Below, in pieces: positions 35,351-44,498 of a DNA stretch of 64,000 bases. The position numbers were made by a program, and so were the translations under genes. Position 1 is the stretch's first letter, and each line of letters opens with the position of its first letter. The stretch is from Hydrogenophaga sp. GTDB taxonomy: Bacteria > Pseudomonadota > Gammaproteobacteria > Burkholderiales > Burkholderiaceae_C. The stretch spans positions 1 through 64,000 of the forward strand of contig NZ_JAABRQ010000014.1 of the NCBI RefSeq assembly GCF_011390835.1, read 5' to 3'. The notes beneath the pieces were generated by a model. The model saw only the letters and a program-made list of their open reading frames with translations. It searched no databases and was not told the DNA's origin.

Positions 35351-35827
35351 CTACTTGTACTGGGCTGATGTGATGAATTCACCGAAGGTCTCGCACCACA
35401 CGATGACGCTCGTGTACCTTGAGGGGTCTACGCCGGGCGGCACTGACACCAGGAAGTTGTTGAACGTCTTGACGTCACCCACCAGTGCCATCCGGGATTT
35501 CAAGCGGTTGAAATCGCGTTCTGTCTCAACAAACTCAGGCGACAGATAAAGCTTGTAGTCTGGTCCGGGCGCCAGTTTCCCCATGTGAGAAATCGAACCC
35601 GCGCCCACGGATACTTTTCCTTCGCCCCAGTGCAAGGCATCGCTGTCCTGGAGATCCCGCCGGAACTCCCCGGTGTAGGAGGCCGAGGCCGCCGCGGCTG
35701 ACACCTGGGCCTCAGAGGGCGCGTCTGGCGCGATGAGGATGGGCAGCGCATAGATGCCACCCGCAAAACCGAGTGCACCGACGATGCCGTGGGATGCCAG
35801 CAGCAGGATGAAATTTTTCGTCTTCAA
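35351..35827 (-). CDS. DM13-domain secreted or membrane-anchored protein
   Basis: The 158-residue protein has one N-terminal hydrophobic segment (about residues 4-26) that may be a signal peptide or an anchor, then an Ala-rich stretch and a DM13 domain. The domain begins G-E-F-R-R-D-L near residue 50, includes H-W-G-E-G-K-V near 63 and Y-K-L-Y-L-S-P near 87, and ends V-I-V-W-C-E-T-F-G-E-F-I. DM13 domains are proposed to have a redox or electron-transfer role through the Cys near their end. The start is TTG at 35827, with GGAGAGG just upstream; no ATG fits. The 261 bases upstream (35828-36088) hold no recognised gene. Confidence 0.75.
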   Translation of the reverse strand: MKTKNFILLLASHGIVGALGFAGGIYALPILIAPDAPSEAQVSAAAASASYTGEFRRDLQDSDALHWGEGKVSVGAGSISHMGKLAPGPDYKLYLSPEFVETERDFNRLKSRMALVGDVKTFNNFLVSVPPGVDPSRYTSVIVWCETFGEFITSAQYK

Positions 35828-36088
35828 GGGAAGCCTCTCCGATAACGGTGTGTGAGGCCCTGCCGCCTGCGGTGGACACCACGAAATACTTGGATCACCA
35901 GCTATCCGAGCCCTGTCGGACAACACAGGGGCCCTGCGGTCATCCTAGGCGAGCGCACGGAGAATGGAAACCCGGCAGAGCTCGGGCGCTCAGCAAATGA
36001 CTTGCGGAATCCCAGGACACAGCGAGTGGTGAGCACGTGCCTCAATCGGCCTCAAGCGGGCGTATCTCATTCGCCCTACGGCGAAGGG

Positions 36089-37015
36089 TCAAGCCGTGGT
36101 GGAGCCAGGCGCAGCTGGGTCCATCCCTCGCGCGGCCGTGAACTGGCTCAGCAGCTCTTGCAGAGCTTTGCCGCCGCGGCTGGCGAAATAGGCCACGATG
36201 GTCAAGGGCACAGGGCGCCCTACCGAGCTGAGCTCACACAAGGTGCCTGCGGTCAAATCCTGAGCGATCAAGGCCCTTGGAAGCCATGCGGCCCCCTGAT
36301 GGATCAGCGCCATTTCGCGCAAACCCAGGCTGAACTCGCTGACGTACTGCACGGCCACCAGGCGGTCACGCATGAGTTCGGGCAGGGCTCGAATGCGCAC
36401 CGCCTGTCCAAAAAAGCTCTCGGGCGGGAAACACAGCAGGGGCAGCGGACGACCGGCCTGCAAGAAGTCGGCCGACGCGCATAGCTTGGCGCTGGCCACC
36501 AGCACCAGCGCATCCTCACCCAGGGCGCAAGATGTGGCCAACTGGGGCGGCACGCCGCTGAGGGTTTGCGGGCTCTCGTAGGTCAACAGAATGTCTGCGT
36601 GACCGCGCACCAGCAAGCCCACGCCTTCATCGCGATTCTCCGATCGAATCCGAAACCGCTGCTCGGGCATGAGTGCGCGCAGCTCCTCCAGAAACGTCGG
36701 CAGATAGGCGGCTGCCAGACTGTGCTGTGCGGCCAGAACCAGGCCTGGGCTGTTCGTGGCGTCCGATTTGAGCGCGGCTTGGAATTCGTAGATGTGCGTG
36801 GCCAGACTGCGAAAAGCCGCTTCATGCTGGCTGGCCAAAGGGGTGAAACGAAGCGGTTTGCGCGAGCGGTCGATCAACGCAACGCCCAACCACTCCTCCA
36901 GCAGCTGAATTCGGCGGGAGAAGGCAGGCTGTGACACGTGGCGCTTTTCAGCCGCGGCGGAAAAGGTGCCTGTCTCGATCAAGGCCAGGTAGTCGTCCAG
37001 CCACTTGAGTTCCAT
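36089..37015 (-). CDS. LysR-family transcriptional regulator at the end of the second TRAP operon
   Basis: The 308-residue protein has the LysR DNA-binding start M-E-L-K-W-L-D-D-Y-L-A-L with F-S-A-A-A-E-K-R-H-V-S-Q-P-A-F-S-R-R near residue 19-36, and the usual effector domain. It lies 90 bases downstream of the hydrolase on the same strand, the last of six genes (PLP enzyme, dctP, dctQ, dctM, hydrolase, lysR), so it probably regulates that operon. The ligand is unknown. Confidence 0.88.
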   Translation of the reverse strand: MELKWLDDYLALIETGTFSAAAEKRHVSQPAFSRRIQLLEEWLGVALIDRSRKPLRFTPLASQHEAAFRSLATHIYEFQAALKSDATNSPGLVLAAQHSLAAAYLPTFLEELRALMPEQRFRIRSENRDEGVGLLVRGHADILLTYESPQTLSGVPPQLATSCALGEDALVLVASAKLCASADFLQAGRPLPLLCFPPESFFGQAVRIRALPELMRDRLVAVQYVSEFSLGLREMALIHQGAAWLPRALIAQDLTAGTLCELSSVGRPVPLTIVAYFASRGGKALQELLSQFTAARGMDPAAPGSTTA

Positions 37016-37105
37016 GGGCGTTCCGGTCCATCGTATTGGGATGCCCCAGTCTATGCGGCAGTGGGGTGGCGCGGGGGCACCAGCCCCATCAGCGCGCAAG
37101 AAAAC

Positions 37106-37918
37106 TCAGCTCGCGGTGCGGGGCGACATCGGCTGGTTGCTGGGGCCCAACAAGAAATCCAGCACCACGGCGTGAAAGAGCTTCGGATACTCGAGGTGAA
37201 GCGCATGGGAGCAGTAAGGCAGCACAGCCAACGATGCGCCTTTAATCTGGCGCCACAGGGTCTCGACCTGGGCCCACTGGTAGCTGCGGTCCTGGTCCCC
37301 CCAGACGATGAGCGTGGGCTGGGTGATATGAGGCAGGTGAGCCCGGCCATCCCAGCGCTCCATCGCCCAAAGTCCGGCCTCAGCGGCCTGCTCACTGGCT
37401 TGCGCCGCCAGATCCCCGAGCGCCTGGGCCATGGGCGAGGCCTCGCGGTGCAGCAACCAAGTGGCGCTGATGCGCCGTGCCGTGGTATCGACCCCGTCTT
37501 GCGCCAGGCGCTCGCGTGAGCGCGCCATGGTTTCGAAACGCCCTGGCAACAGGCCCAGGGGCCCGGTGCCGTACAGCACCAGGCGATTGACGCGCTCCGG
37601 CGCGAGGCGAACGACCTCTTGCACGATCATGCCGCCCATCGAATGCCCCAGCAGGTGGAAGCACTGCACGCCCAGCCGATCCAGACAGGCCAGCACCGCT
37701 TGCGCATAGCCCGTGATCTGGTCGGGCGATGTCAGGTGACGGCTCTTGCCAAAACCGGGCAAGTCCATGGCGACCACGTCCAGGTGCGGGCTTAAGGCCT
37801 GGATTTCGGCGGCCCACTGGCTGGATCCACCCAGGTAACCATGCACCAAGACCAGCGTTTCACCGCTGCCGGCGCGCTCAACGTGAAGGATGTCAGGCGC
37901 GGTGGGAGCAGTCATCAT
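37106..37918 (-). CDS. Alpha/beta-hydrolase
   Basis: The 270-residue protein is an alpha/beta-hydrolase. The oxyanion H-G-Y-L-G-G lies near residue 28, the nucleophile elbow G-H-S-M-G-G near 92, an acid in W-G-D-Q-D near 207 and the catalytic His in S-H-A-L-H near 241. It resembles carboxylesterase/enol-lactone hydrolase members. The start at 37918 overlaps the dctM stop, so it is co-translated with the TRAP genes. A substrate cannot be assigned; it may hydrolyse an ester or lactone form of the imported compound. Confidence 0.82.
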   Translation of the reverse strand: MMTAPTAPDILHVERAGSGETLVLVHGYLGGSSQWAAEIQALSPHLDVVAMDLPGFGKSRHLTSPDQITGYAQAVLACLDRLGVQCFHLLGHSMGGMIVQEVVRLAPERVNRLVLYGTGPLGLLPGRFETMARSRERLAQDGVDTTARRISATWLLHREASPMAQALGDLAAQASEQAAEAGLWAMERWDGRAHLPHITQPTLIVWGDQDRSYQWAQVETLWRQIKGASLAVLPYCSHALHLEYPKLFHAVVLDFLLGPSNQPMSPRTAS

Positions 37919-39216
37919 TTCATGACCGAGGGCAACCACAGTGCTACATCAGGCACGGCGATGATCAGCGCAATCAAGACCACCATGCAAGCCAGGAACG
38001 GAAGGCATCCAATGATCACATCACCAATGGGAATCGTTCCTCGACTGATACCCTGTATGACATAGAGGTTCAGCCCCACCGGTGGCGTGAGTACCGCGAT
38101 CTCCATGGTGATGGTGAACACAATGCCAAACCAGACCAGATCAAAGCCAGCCGCGTGCATCAAGGGGTAGATCGTGGGCAAGGTGATGAAGGTCATCGAT
38201 ACCGGCTCCAGGAACATGCCCAGCACCACGTAAAACGCCACCACGATGGCTAGCACCGCATATGGGCTCAACTGGTAGGACATGAACAGCTCGGTGAACT
38301 GCTGTGGCACGCGGTAGTAGGTGAGCACAAACCCGAACAGCACACCCGCCGAGAGCAGCAGACCCAGGTAGCCCATGGTGCGCATGGTGGCATACAGCGC
38401 TTCCTTGAACCCGTTGAAACTGAGCCCACCCACGGTGAAAGCCAGCACGATGGTCAACAAGGCGGCCACGGCAGCGGCTTCGGTGGGTGTAGCGATGCCA
38501 GTGTAGATGGACAGCGTGATGACCAGGCCAATGGCAAAAATGGGGCCAATGGCCAGCAGCAGGTCGCGCACACTGGCGCGCGCCGACTCTTCAGCATCGG
38601 GGATGTGGCTGGGGTACAAGCGCCCCCAGATGTAGACCACCAATGCAAACAGACTCACCAGCACCAGGCCGGGAATCACACCGGCAATGAACAGCTCACC
38701 AATCGACTGGTCGGTGACGATGCCGTAAAACAGCAAGATCAGGCTGGGTGGAATCAGCACGCTGAGCGTGCCACCGGCTGCCAGCACGCCGCTGGACAGT
38801 CGTTTGTTGTAGCCCAGCTTGGTCATCTCGGGCAGTGCCACGCCACCAATGGTGAGCGAGCCCACCATGGAAGAGCCACACACCGCACCAAAACCGGCGC
38901 AAGCGGCGATGCTGCCGTAAGCGGCAGAGCCGCGCACCCGCACACCCTTGTGCATGAACTGGTACAGGTTGGGCCCGATGTTGGAACGCCCGATGAGTTC
39001 GCCCAGAAAAACAAACAGCGGTACCGCCAGCAGGATGTAGTCGATCCACACTCCCCACAACTTCAGCTCCGTGCTAACCAGGGCAGTGGACCAGCCCTGG
39101 ATGTGCAGCAAAAATGGCATCGCGGCCAAGGCCAATGCAAACGGGATCGGCAGCCCGATACCGATGAACAGCACCAGTAGCGACAACAGGCCCAACCCGA
39201 CGTGATACCACTCCAT
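37915..39216 (-). CDS. dctM: TRAP transporter large permease subunit, DctM family (second system)
   Basis: The 433-residue protein has about 12 hydrophobic segments with G-F-G-A-V-C-G-S-S-M-V-G near residue 102, V-L-I-P-P-S-L-I near 147 and I-A-T-P-T-E-A-A-A near 230, typical of DctM. It follows dctQ by 14 bases and is coupled to the hydrolase. With the DctP and DctQ genes it forms an uptake system for an organic anion linked to the PLP enzyme at 40808-41821. Confidence 0.9.
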   Translation of the reverse strand: MEWYHVGLGLLSLLVLFIGIGLPIPFALALAAMPFLLHIQGWSTALVSTELKLWGVWIDYILLAVPLFVFLGELIGRSNIGPNLYQFMHKGVRVRGSAAYGSIAACAGFGAVCGSSMVGSLTIGGVALPEMTKLGYNKRLSSGVLAAGGTLSVLIPPSLILLFYGIVTDQSIGELFIAGVIPGLVLVSLFALVVYIWGRLYPSHIPDAEESARASVRDLLLAIGPIFAIGLVITLSIYTGIATPTEAAAVAALLTIVLAFTVGGLSFNGFKEALYATMRTMGYLGLLLSAGVLFGFVLTYYRVPQQFTELFMSYQLSPYAVLAIVVAFYVVLGMFLEPVSMTFITLPTIYPLMHAAGFDLVWFGIVFTITMEIAVLTPPVGLNLYVIQGISRGTIPIGDVIIGCLPFLACMVVLIALIIAVPDVALWLPSVMK

Positions 39217-39230
39217 GGATCGACTCCTGC

Positions 39231-39734
39231 TTACGTTTTTGAAGGCGCTTCGACGGGGCTAGACATCACCGATGCCAGGCGCACGGCGGCGTAGAAAGTG
39301 AAGACCAGCAGGGCCAATGCGCCCGGCGCCCAAAAAAGGTACCGAGGCCACAGCAGGATCTCGGACGCCGAGCCTGACTCAAAGGCGCGAAAGGTCGCTT
39401 CGACGCTGGCGATGGAGAAAAACACCCCGACAACGACCATCAGCAGCAGGTTCAACGCCTCCAGTGCGCGGCGAGCGCGAGGCCCCAAGGCATCCAGCAG
39501 GAATGAAACCTTGGGGTAGGCGTTTTCTCTGAGCGCAAACGCCAGGCCGAGGAACGCGGCGGGAAACAGCAGCATGGCCGTGGCTTCGGTCACGGTGCCG
39601 TCGGGGCGGCCCAGCACGTAGCGCACGAACACGCCGTATGAAATCCACACCGTCTGCACCAGAATGATCAGCGCACCCAGAGCGGCCAGCCAGACAGCCA
39701 GCCTTTCTGTGCCGCGTTGGATGGCCGCCAGCAT
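39231..39734 (-). CDS. dctQ: TRAP transporter small permease subunit, DctQ family (second system)
   Basis: The 167-residue protein has four hydrophobic segments (about residues 12-33, 47-66, 87-110 and 132-152), with R-Y-V-L-G-R-P near residue 37 and F-A-L-R-E-N-A near 65, as usual in DctQ. It lies six bases after dctP and 14 bases before dctM. Confidence 0.85.
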   Translation of the reverse strand: MLAAIQRGTERLAVWLAALGALIILVQTVWISYGVFVRYVLGRPDGTVTEATAMLLFPAAFLGLAFALRENAYPKVSFLLDALGPRARRALEALNLLLMVVVGVFFSIASVEATFRAFESGSASEILLWPRYLFWAPGALALLVFTFYAAVRLASVMSSPVEAPSKT

Positions 39735-39740
39735 GGTGGA

Positions 39741-40745
39741 TCAGAGCGCGTTCTGGTTGAACAGCGTGCGCACTTTGCCCGCGAGTTCAGGGCCGCAGCC
39801 AGCGTCCACCTCAGCCGTCCATTTGCCCGCCACGCTGGCAATCAAGGCCTTGCGCTTGTCCGCACTGATGGGGGTCACGGTACCGCCTTGCTTGACGGCA
39901 TCGGCCATGCTTTCGTCGACCCAGCGCTCGTACTCGGGCTTAAGCCAGACTTCGGACTCCGCCGCTGCGGCTTGAAGCGCTTTCTGATCAGCCGGCGACA
40001 GCGATTCAAACTTCTTTTTGTTGATCATGTACTGGATGTTGCCGTAGAACAGGTTGGACTTGACCATGTGCGGCATCACGCCCCAGAGCTTCCAGGCACT
40101 GTAGGTGGCCACGCCCATGTTGATGCCATCCACCACACCCCGCTCGGCGGACTGGAACACCTCTTTGGGTGCGATGAAGACCGGCTTGCCGCCCCAGGTT
40201 TCGATCATCATGGACACCAGCGGACCGATGGAACGCACCAACTTGCCGTCGAGTTTGCCCAGGTCGGTCTTTGCGTCCTTGAACCACCACTCCTGGTCAT
40301 AGGAATAGTTGGAGTTGATCAAGGGCACCAGGCCCGCTTTGCCTGCCTCACCAGCGATCAGATTGGCATAGGCCGCGTCCAGCGGAATCTGCTTTTTCAT
40401 GTCGATCGCGATCGGATAGAGCGACGTGACGCGGTAGCAAGGCAAGCGCTTGTCGGCCGACACCCAGCTGATGTCGGAGACACCGCCAAGCATTGCGTCG
40501 ACACCTTCACTCCAGCCGTGCAAGGTAGAAGATGGAAAGATTTCCACCTTCACTCTGCCAGCCGTTTTGGTGTTCACCAGATCGGCGAATTTCTTGAAGC
40601 CCTGGTACCGGATGTCGACCTCGTTGACATAGGTCGACAAACGCAGGGTGGTGGTCTGCGCATGGGCGGCGGAAGCCAGTACGGCTGAAGCAGCCAGAGC
40701 GAGTGAGGTGAGGCGCAGCAGCGTGCGAGCGTTTTTCTTGAACAT
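39741..40745 (-). CDS. dctP: TRAP transporter periplasmic binding protein, DctP family (second system)
   Basis: The 334-residue protein has a Sec signal peptide (residues 1-29, ending A-A-H-A-Q) and a DctP fold: G-R-V-K-V-E-I-F-P-S-S near residue 62, L-D-G-K-L-V-R-S near 167 and Q-S-A-E-R-G-V-V-D-G near 195. It is directly downstream of the PLP enzyme by 62 bases. The conserved Arg lies in L-V-R-S, as in carboxylate-binding members. Cysteate or another amino-acid-like anion is a plausible ligand by context only. Confidence 0.9.
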   Translation of the reverse strand: MFKKNARTLLRLTSLALAASAVLASAAHAQTTTLRLSTYVNEVDIRYQGFKKFADLVNTKTAGRVKVEIFPSSTLHGWSEGVDAMLGGVSDISWVSADKRLPCYRVTSLYPIAIDMKKQIPLDAAYANLIAGEAGKAGLVPLINSNYSYDQEWWFKDAKTDLGKLDGKLVRSIGPLVSMMIETWGGKPVFIAPKEVFQSAERGVVDGINMGVATYSAWKLWGVMPHMVKSNLFYGNIQYMINKKKFESLSPADQKALQAAAAESEVWLKPEYERWVDESMADAVKQGGTVTPISADKRKALIASVAGKWTAEVDAGCGPELAGKVRTLFNQNAL

Positions 40746-40807
40746 CGTGATTTCTCCTGTTGAATGAACCATGAACCATTGAAAGCGCCTTCTCCCGGCG
40801 CACCAAA

Positions 40808-41821
40808 TCAACCCTGAGGACCCTTGAGGCCAAACGCCTCTGCATACCCAAACAACGCCACCGAGCCACCGGTGTGCAGGAAGACCACGTTGTCCGTGGT
40901 TTTGAAGTGACCCTTGCGAATCAAATCAATCAGGCCTGCCATGCCCTTGCCGGAGTAAACCGGATCCAGCAGCAAACCTTCCGTGCGCGCCAACAGCTCC
41001 ACCGCCTCCTGCATGCCCGGTGTGGGTATGCCATAGCCAGCGCCCACGTAGTCGCAATTGGCCACCACCGACTCGCGTGCAACGGGCGCGCGCATGCGCA
41101 GGTGCTCGGCCGTGCGGCAGGCCAGGTCGTAGACCATGGTCTCCTGTTTCTCTTTGGGCGCTCGCGTGCCAATGCCCAGCAATTTGATGTCGCTGTTGAG
41201 GCCATGCAAGCCAGCCACCAGGCCCGCCTGCGTACCGGCACTGCCGGTCGCGTGCACCAGGTGATCGATCCTCAAACCCAGCGTGGCAGCCTGGCTGACC
41301 AGCTCTGCGGCGGCGCTCACGTAGCCCAGCGCGCCCACCGGGTTGGAGCCACCACCAGGAATCACGTAAGGACGCGCACCGTCGGCCTTCAGGCGCTCGG
41401 CCAGCTGCTCCATTTCCTGCTGCATGTTGGTGCCGCCCGCTCGCCGCTCCACCGTGGCGCCGTGCAGGCGGTTGAGCAATACGTTGCCGTTGTCCGTGTA
41501 GTCCGGGTCGGTGCTGCCGGTGCGGTCTTCCAGCAGGATGTGGCACTTCATGCCCAGCTTGGCCGCCGCCGCTGCCGTCTGGCGCGCGTGATTGGACTGG
41601 GTCGCCCCTTGCGTGATCACCACGTCGGCGCGCGCCGCGATGGCCTCGGCCATCAGGTACTCCAGCTTGCGTGTCTTGTTGCCCCCGCTGGACAACCCCG
41701 TGCAGTCATCGCGCTTGACCCACAGCCGAGGCCCGCCCAGCACAGCCGTGAGGTTCGCCATGGGCTCCAGCGGCGTCGGAAAGTGCCCCAGCTGAATTCG
41801 GGGAAAGAGAGACAGATCCAT
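40808..41821 (-). CDS. PLP-dependent D-cysteine desulfhydrase/L-cysteate sulfo-lyase (CuyA) family enzyme
   Basis: The 337-residue protein belongs to the ACC deaminase/D-cysteine desulfhydrase family. The PLP lysine is in G-G-N-K-T-R-K-L-E near residue 50. Q-S-N-H-A-R-Q-T near 78, [12 protein letters not shown] near 170, and L-H-T-G-G-S near 315 follow. CuyA, which cleaves L-cysteate to pyruvate, ammonia and sulfite, is in this family, and its P-G-G-G-S-N-P form matches here better than the P-V-G-G-S-N of E. coli DcyD, as I recall them. It is first in a TRAP operon, so it acts on an imported amino acid. D-cysteine desulfhydrase remains possible. The 281 bases upstream (41822-42102) hold no gene I support. 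Confidence 0.8.
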   Translation of the reverse strand: MDLSLFPRIQLGHFPTPLEPMANLTAVLGGPRLWVKRDDCTGLSSGGNKTRKLEYLMAEAIAARADVVITQGATQSNHARQTAAAAAKLGMKCHILLEDRTGSTDPDYTDNGNVLLNRLHGATVERRAGGTNMQQEMEQLAERLKADGARPYVIPGGGSNPVGALGYVSAAAELVSQAATLGLRIDHLVHATGSAGTQAGLVAGLHGLNSDIKLLGIGTRAPKEKQETMVYDLACRTAEHLRMRAPVARESVVANCDYVGAGYGIPTPGMQEAVELLARTEGLLLDPVYSGKGMAGLIDLIRKGHFKTTDNVVFLHTGGSVALFGYAEAFGLKGPQG

Positions 41822-42102
41822 GAAAGACTTCGATTTTTTGCTTGATTGCCTGCACGATGACCTGAAATAACCTCGGTGTCCAGCGGGTTTGCCACGATGT
41901 ATTTTTCGTTTTCTGCATACTGAGGAAGACATTGACTTTGTTATCAAGCAGCTTCCATGCCCACAAGAACCGCGAACACGGCACCGAACCAGTGCATGCG
42001 CTCTCACAACCTGAAAAGTCTGCTGAACGTGTGAATGCCCGCCCTGAAACCGGGCTAACTCAAGACCACAGGCTCGTTCGCGCTTTCTGATAGCGTGACC
42101 TC

Positions 42103-43587
42103 ATGGCCCTCTCGCTCGACTTCCTCACCTTGCCGCTGCTGATCGCCGCAGCGCTGGTTTTCGTGAGCGTGCTGGCTGGGGTGTTCTCTGCGCGGGCAGG
42201 GTTTTCATTTCTACTGGTGTTTCTGGTGGCCGGCACGCTTGCCGGAGTGGATGGGCCGGGCGGGCTGGTCTTTGATGATTTCCGGCTCAGCTTTGTGGTG
42301 GGCAACGTGGCGCTGGCGGTGATCCTGCTGGACGGCGGGCTGCGCACCGACTTCACCACCTTTCGAACCGGGCTCAAGCCCTCGCTGCTGCTGGCCACGC
42401 TGGGCGTGCTGGTGAGCGCAGGCATCACGGGTGCAGCGGCCTGGTGGCTGCTGGACCTGAGCTGGCCGCTGGCACTTCTGCTGGGCGCCATCGTGGGCTC
42501 GACCGACGCGGCGGCCGTGTTTTCGCTGCTCAAGTCCTCGGGCGTGAAGCTCAACGAACGGGTGGCAGCGACGCTGGAAATCGAGTCGGGCATGAACGAT
42601 CCCATGGCGGTTTACCTCACGCTGACTTTCATCGGCGTGGCGCTGGTGGCCACGACCGCACCAGCAGCGGGCGCCGGGCTGGATGCGGCTCAGGTGGTGC
42701 GCAGCCTGCTGCTGCAATTCGGCTGGGGTGCGGCGCTGGGCGTGGCAAGCGGCTTTGCTCTGGCCGGGCTGCTCAAGCGCCTGGGACGGGGTGAGGACGG
42801 CGGTGGCGGCATTCGCGCACTGCTGGTGGTGTCGGCCGGGCTCACGGTGTTTGCGGGCACCACCTGGCTGGGCGGCTCGGGTTTTCTCGCGGTGTACGCC
42901 ATGGGCGTGATCACCGGCAATCGCGCGCGGCGGCTGGTGCGATCGTCGCTGTCGGCCATGGACGGCTACGCCTGGCTGATGCAGGCGAGCATGTTCCTGT
43001 TGCTGGGCCTGCTGGTGACGCCGACCGATTTGTTGCGCACCATCTGGCCGGCGCTGGGGGTGTCGCTGGTGCTGATGCTGGTGGCGCGACCGATTTCCGT
43101 CTGGCTCTGCCTTGCGCCGCTGCGTTTTGACCGACGCGAGATGACCTTCATTGCCTGGGTGGGGCTGCGCGGCGCGGTGCCGATTGTGCTGGCGGTGTTT
43201 CCGGTGATGGCGGGCGTGCCGGGAGCGCAGATTTTTTTCAACGTGGCGTTTGTGGTGGTGCTGACTTCGTTGCTGCTGCAGGGTTCCACCATCGCCTGGA
43301 GCGCGCGCCGCCTGGGCGTGGTGCTACCCGACCCGGAAGACGAGGCACTGACCCGCGCGGTGTTTGGCGACTTTGTGCTCGATGCCTCGGTGCCGGTGGG
43401 CCAGCTGTGCGCATTTTACGGCCTGCCCACCCCACCCGAACCGGAGCAACCGGTTGGCGACTGGCTGACGCTCACGCTGCACCGCCCACCCGTGGTGGGC
43501 GACAGCGCGCAGCTTGGCCACGCCGAACTCAGCGTGCGCAGCATGGACGGCAAGCACATCCAGCAGGTGGGCATCCGGCTGGAGTGA
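42103..43587 (+). CDS. CPA1-family potassium/proton antiporter, NhaP2-like
   Basis: The 494-residue protein has 12-13 hydrophobic segments up to about residue 395. The antiporter signature is visible as F-L-V-A-G-T-L-A-G, I-L-L-D-G-G-L-R near residue 70, G-S-T-D-A-A-A-V-F near 141 and I-E-S-G-M-N-D-P near 165, where the S-T-D and N-D aspartates bind the ion. A soluble C-terminal domain (about 400-494) is as in NhaP2/CvrA regulators of K+/H+ exchange. It is divergent from the PLP enzyme and stands alone. Confidence 0.88.
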   Translation: MALSLDFLTLPLLIAAALVFVSVLAGVFSARAGFSFLLVFLVAGTLAGVDGPGGLVFDDFRLSFVVGNVALAVILLDGGLRTDFTTFRTGLKPSLLLATLGVLVSAGITGAAAWWLLDLSWPLALLLGAIVGSTDAAAVFSLLKSSGVKLNERVAATLEIESGMNDPMAVYLTLTFIGVALVATTAPAAGAGLDAAQVVRSLLLQFGWGAALGVASGFALAGLLKRLGRGEDGGGGIRALLVVSAGLTVFAGTTWLGGSGFLAVYAMGVITGNRARRLVRSSLSAMDGYAWLMQASMFLLLGLLVTPTDLLRTIWPALGVSLVLMLVARPISVWLCLAPLRFDRREMTFIAWVGLRGAVPIVLAVFPVMAGVPGAQIFFNVAFVVVLTSLLLQGSTIAWSARRLGVVLPDPEDEALTRAVFGDFVLDASVPVGQLCAFYGLPTPPEPEQPVGDWLTLTLHRPPVVGDSAQLGHAELSVRSMDGKHIQQVGIRLE

Positions 43588-43649
43588 GTCCACTCGCAGG
43601 CCAGCGCGCTTGATTTTTCGCAAGAGCAAGCTGGGGGCCTAGGTTACAT

Positions 43650-43669
43650 TAATAACCCATCGGTCATTA
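43650..43669 (+). promoter_or_regulatory. Probable TetR operator upstream of the efflux operon
   Basis: TAATAACCCATCGGTCATTA is an imperfect inverted repeat (seven of eight positions match between TAATAACC and the complement of GGTCATTA). It lies 73 bases before tetR in the gap after the antiporter gene. The GGTCATTA half-site is typical of TetR regulators that control RND pumps in this group, so autoregulation of the operon is likely. Confidence 0.6.
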
Positions 43670-43742
43670 AAAACTGTTCACGCTGTTTTCACCTCGTTCG
43701 CACACAGCAAAGTCGTGCGAAAAGGCCCTATCCGCTTACGCC

Positions 43743-44498
43743 ATGCCCAACGCCCGTTCTGCGCCTGCCTCGCGCCCGCCCGCCCCACACGGGGCGAAGG
43801 CGCCGCAGCGACGTGAACGCCGCAAAGAGGCTCGCCCGGGTGAGCTCCTGGCAGCGGCGCTGGCGCTGTTCGTTGAAAAGGGCTTTGCCGCCACACGGGT
43901 GGAAGAGGTAGCGGCGCGAGCTGGCGTGTCCAAGGGTACTCTGTTCCTCTATTTCCCAAGCAAGGAAGAGCTGTTCAAGGCGCTGGTGCGCCACACCATT
44001 TCGGGCCGCTTCACCGAGTGGAATGAAGAGCTCAATCATTTCACCGGCAGCAACGCCAGCCTGGTGCGTTACTGCATGCACTCCTGGTGGGAGCGCATCG
44101 GCATGACTGAGGCCGCAGGCATCAGCAAGCTGGTGATGAGCGAGGCTGGCACGTTTCCGCAGATCGCGGCCTTCTACCAGCAAGAGGTGATCGGCCCGGG
44201 CCACGACCTGCTCAAGCGGGTGTTGCAGCGCGGCGTGGATAGCGGCGAGTTCCGGCCCCTGAACATGGAGTACGCGGTCTACAGCCTGATCGCCCCCATG
44301 ATTTTCCTGCTGATGTGGCAGCACTCGCTGGCGCCCTGCTGCCCAGCCAACCAGCAGATCGAGCCAGTGAGCTTCATCGACAGCCAGCTGGATTTGCTGC
44401 TCGGTGGCATGCTCGCGCCGGGCTCAACGCCCTCCCCAGCGGCCAAGGTCCCTAGGAACACCGTCCCCAAGTCCAAGTCTCGGATCAAGACACCATGA
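43743..44498 (+). CDS. TetR-family regulator of the RND efflux operon
   Basis: The 251-residue protein has a basic N-terminal tail of about 30 residues, then a TetR DNA-binding domain with A-L-A-L-F-V-E-K-G-F-A-A-T near residue 39 and V-S-K-G-T-L-F-L-Y-F-P-S-K-E near 64. A TetR C-terminal domain and a disordered Ser/Pro/Lys tail follow. The stop overlaps the membrane-fusion gene by four bases (ATGA), so the regulator is part of the pump operon. An imperfect palindromic operator lies upstream. Confidence 0.88.
   Translation: MPNARSAPASRPPAPHGAKAPQRRERRKEARPGELLAAALALFVEKGFAATRVEEVAARAGVSKGTLFLYFPSKEELFKALVRHTISGRFTEWNEELNHFTGSNASLVRYCMHSWWERIGMTEAAGISKLVMSEAGTFPQIAAFYQQEVIGPGHDLLKRVLQRGVDSGEFRPLNMEYAVYSLIAPMIFLLMWQHSLAPCCPANQQIEPVSFIDSQLDLLLGGMLAPGSTPSPAAKVPRNTVPKSKSRIKTP

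Noticed and set aside
36070..36085. Hairpin TTCGCC-CTAC-GGCGAA after the LysR gene
   Set aside because: The stem is short and no U-tract follows in the direction of transcription, so a terminator call is not supported.
40441..40455. GGCAAGCGCTTGTCG, resembling the LacI operator
   Set aside because: It lies inside the coding sequence of the second dctP, breaks the palindrome on one side and is not near a promoter.
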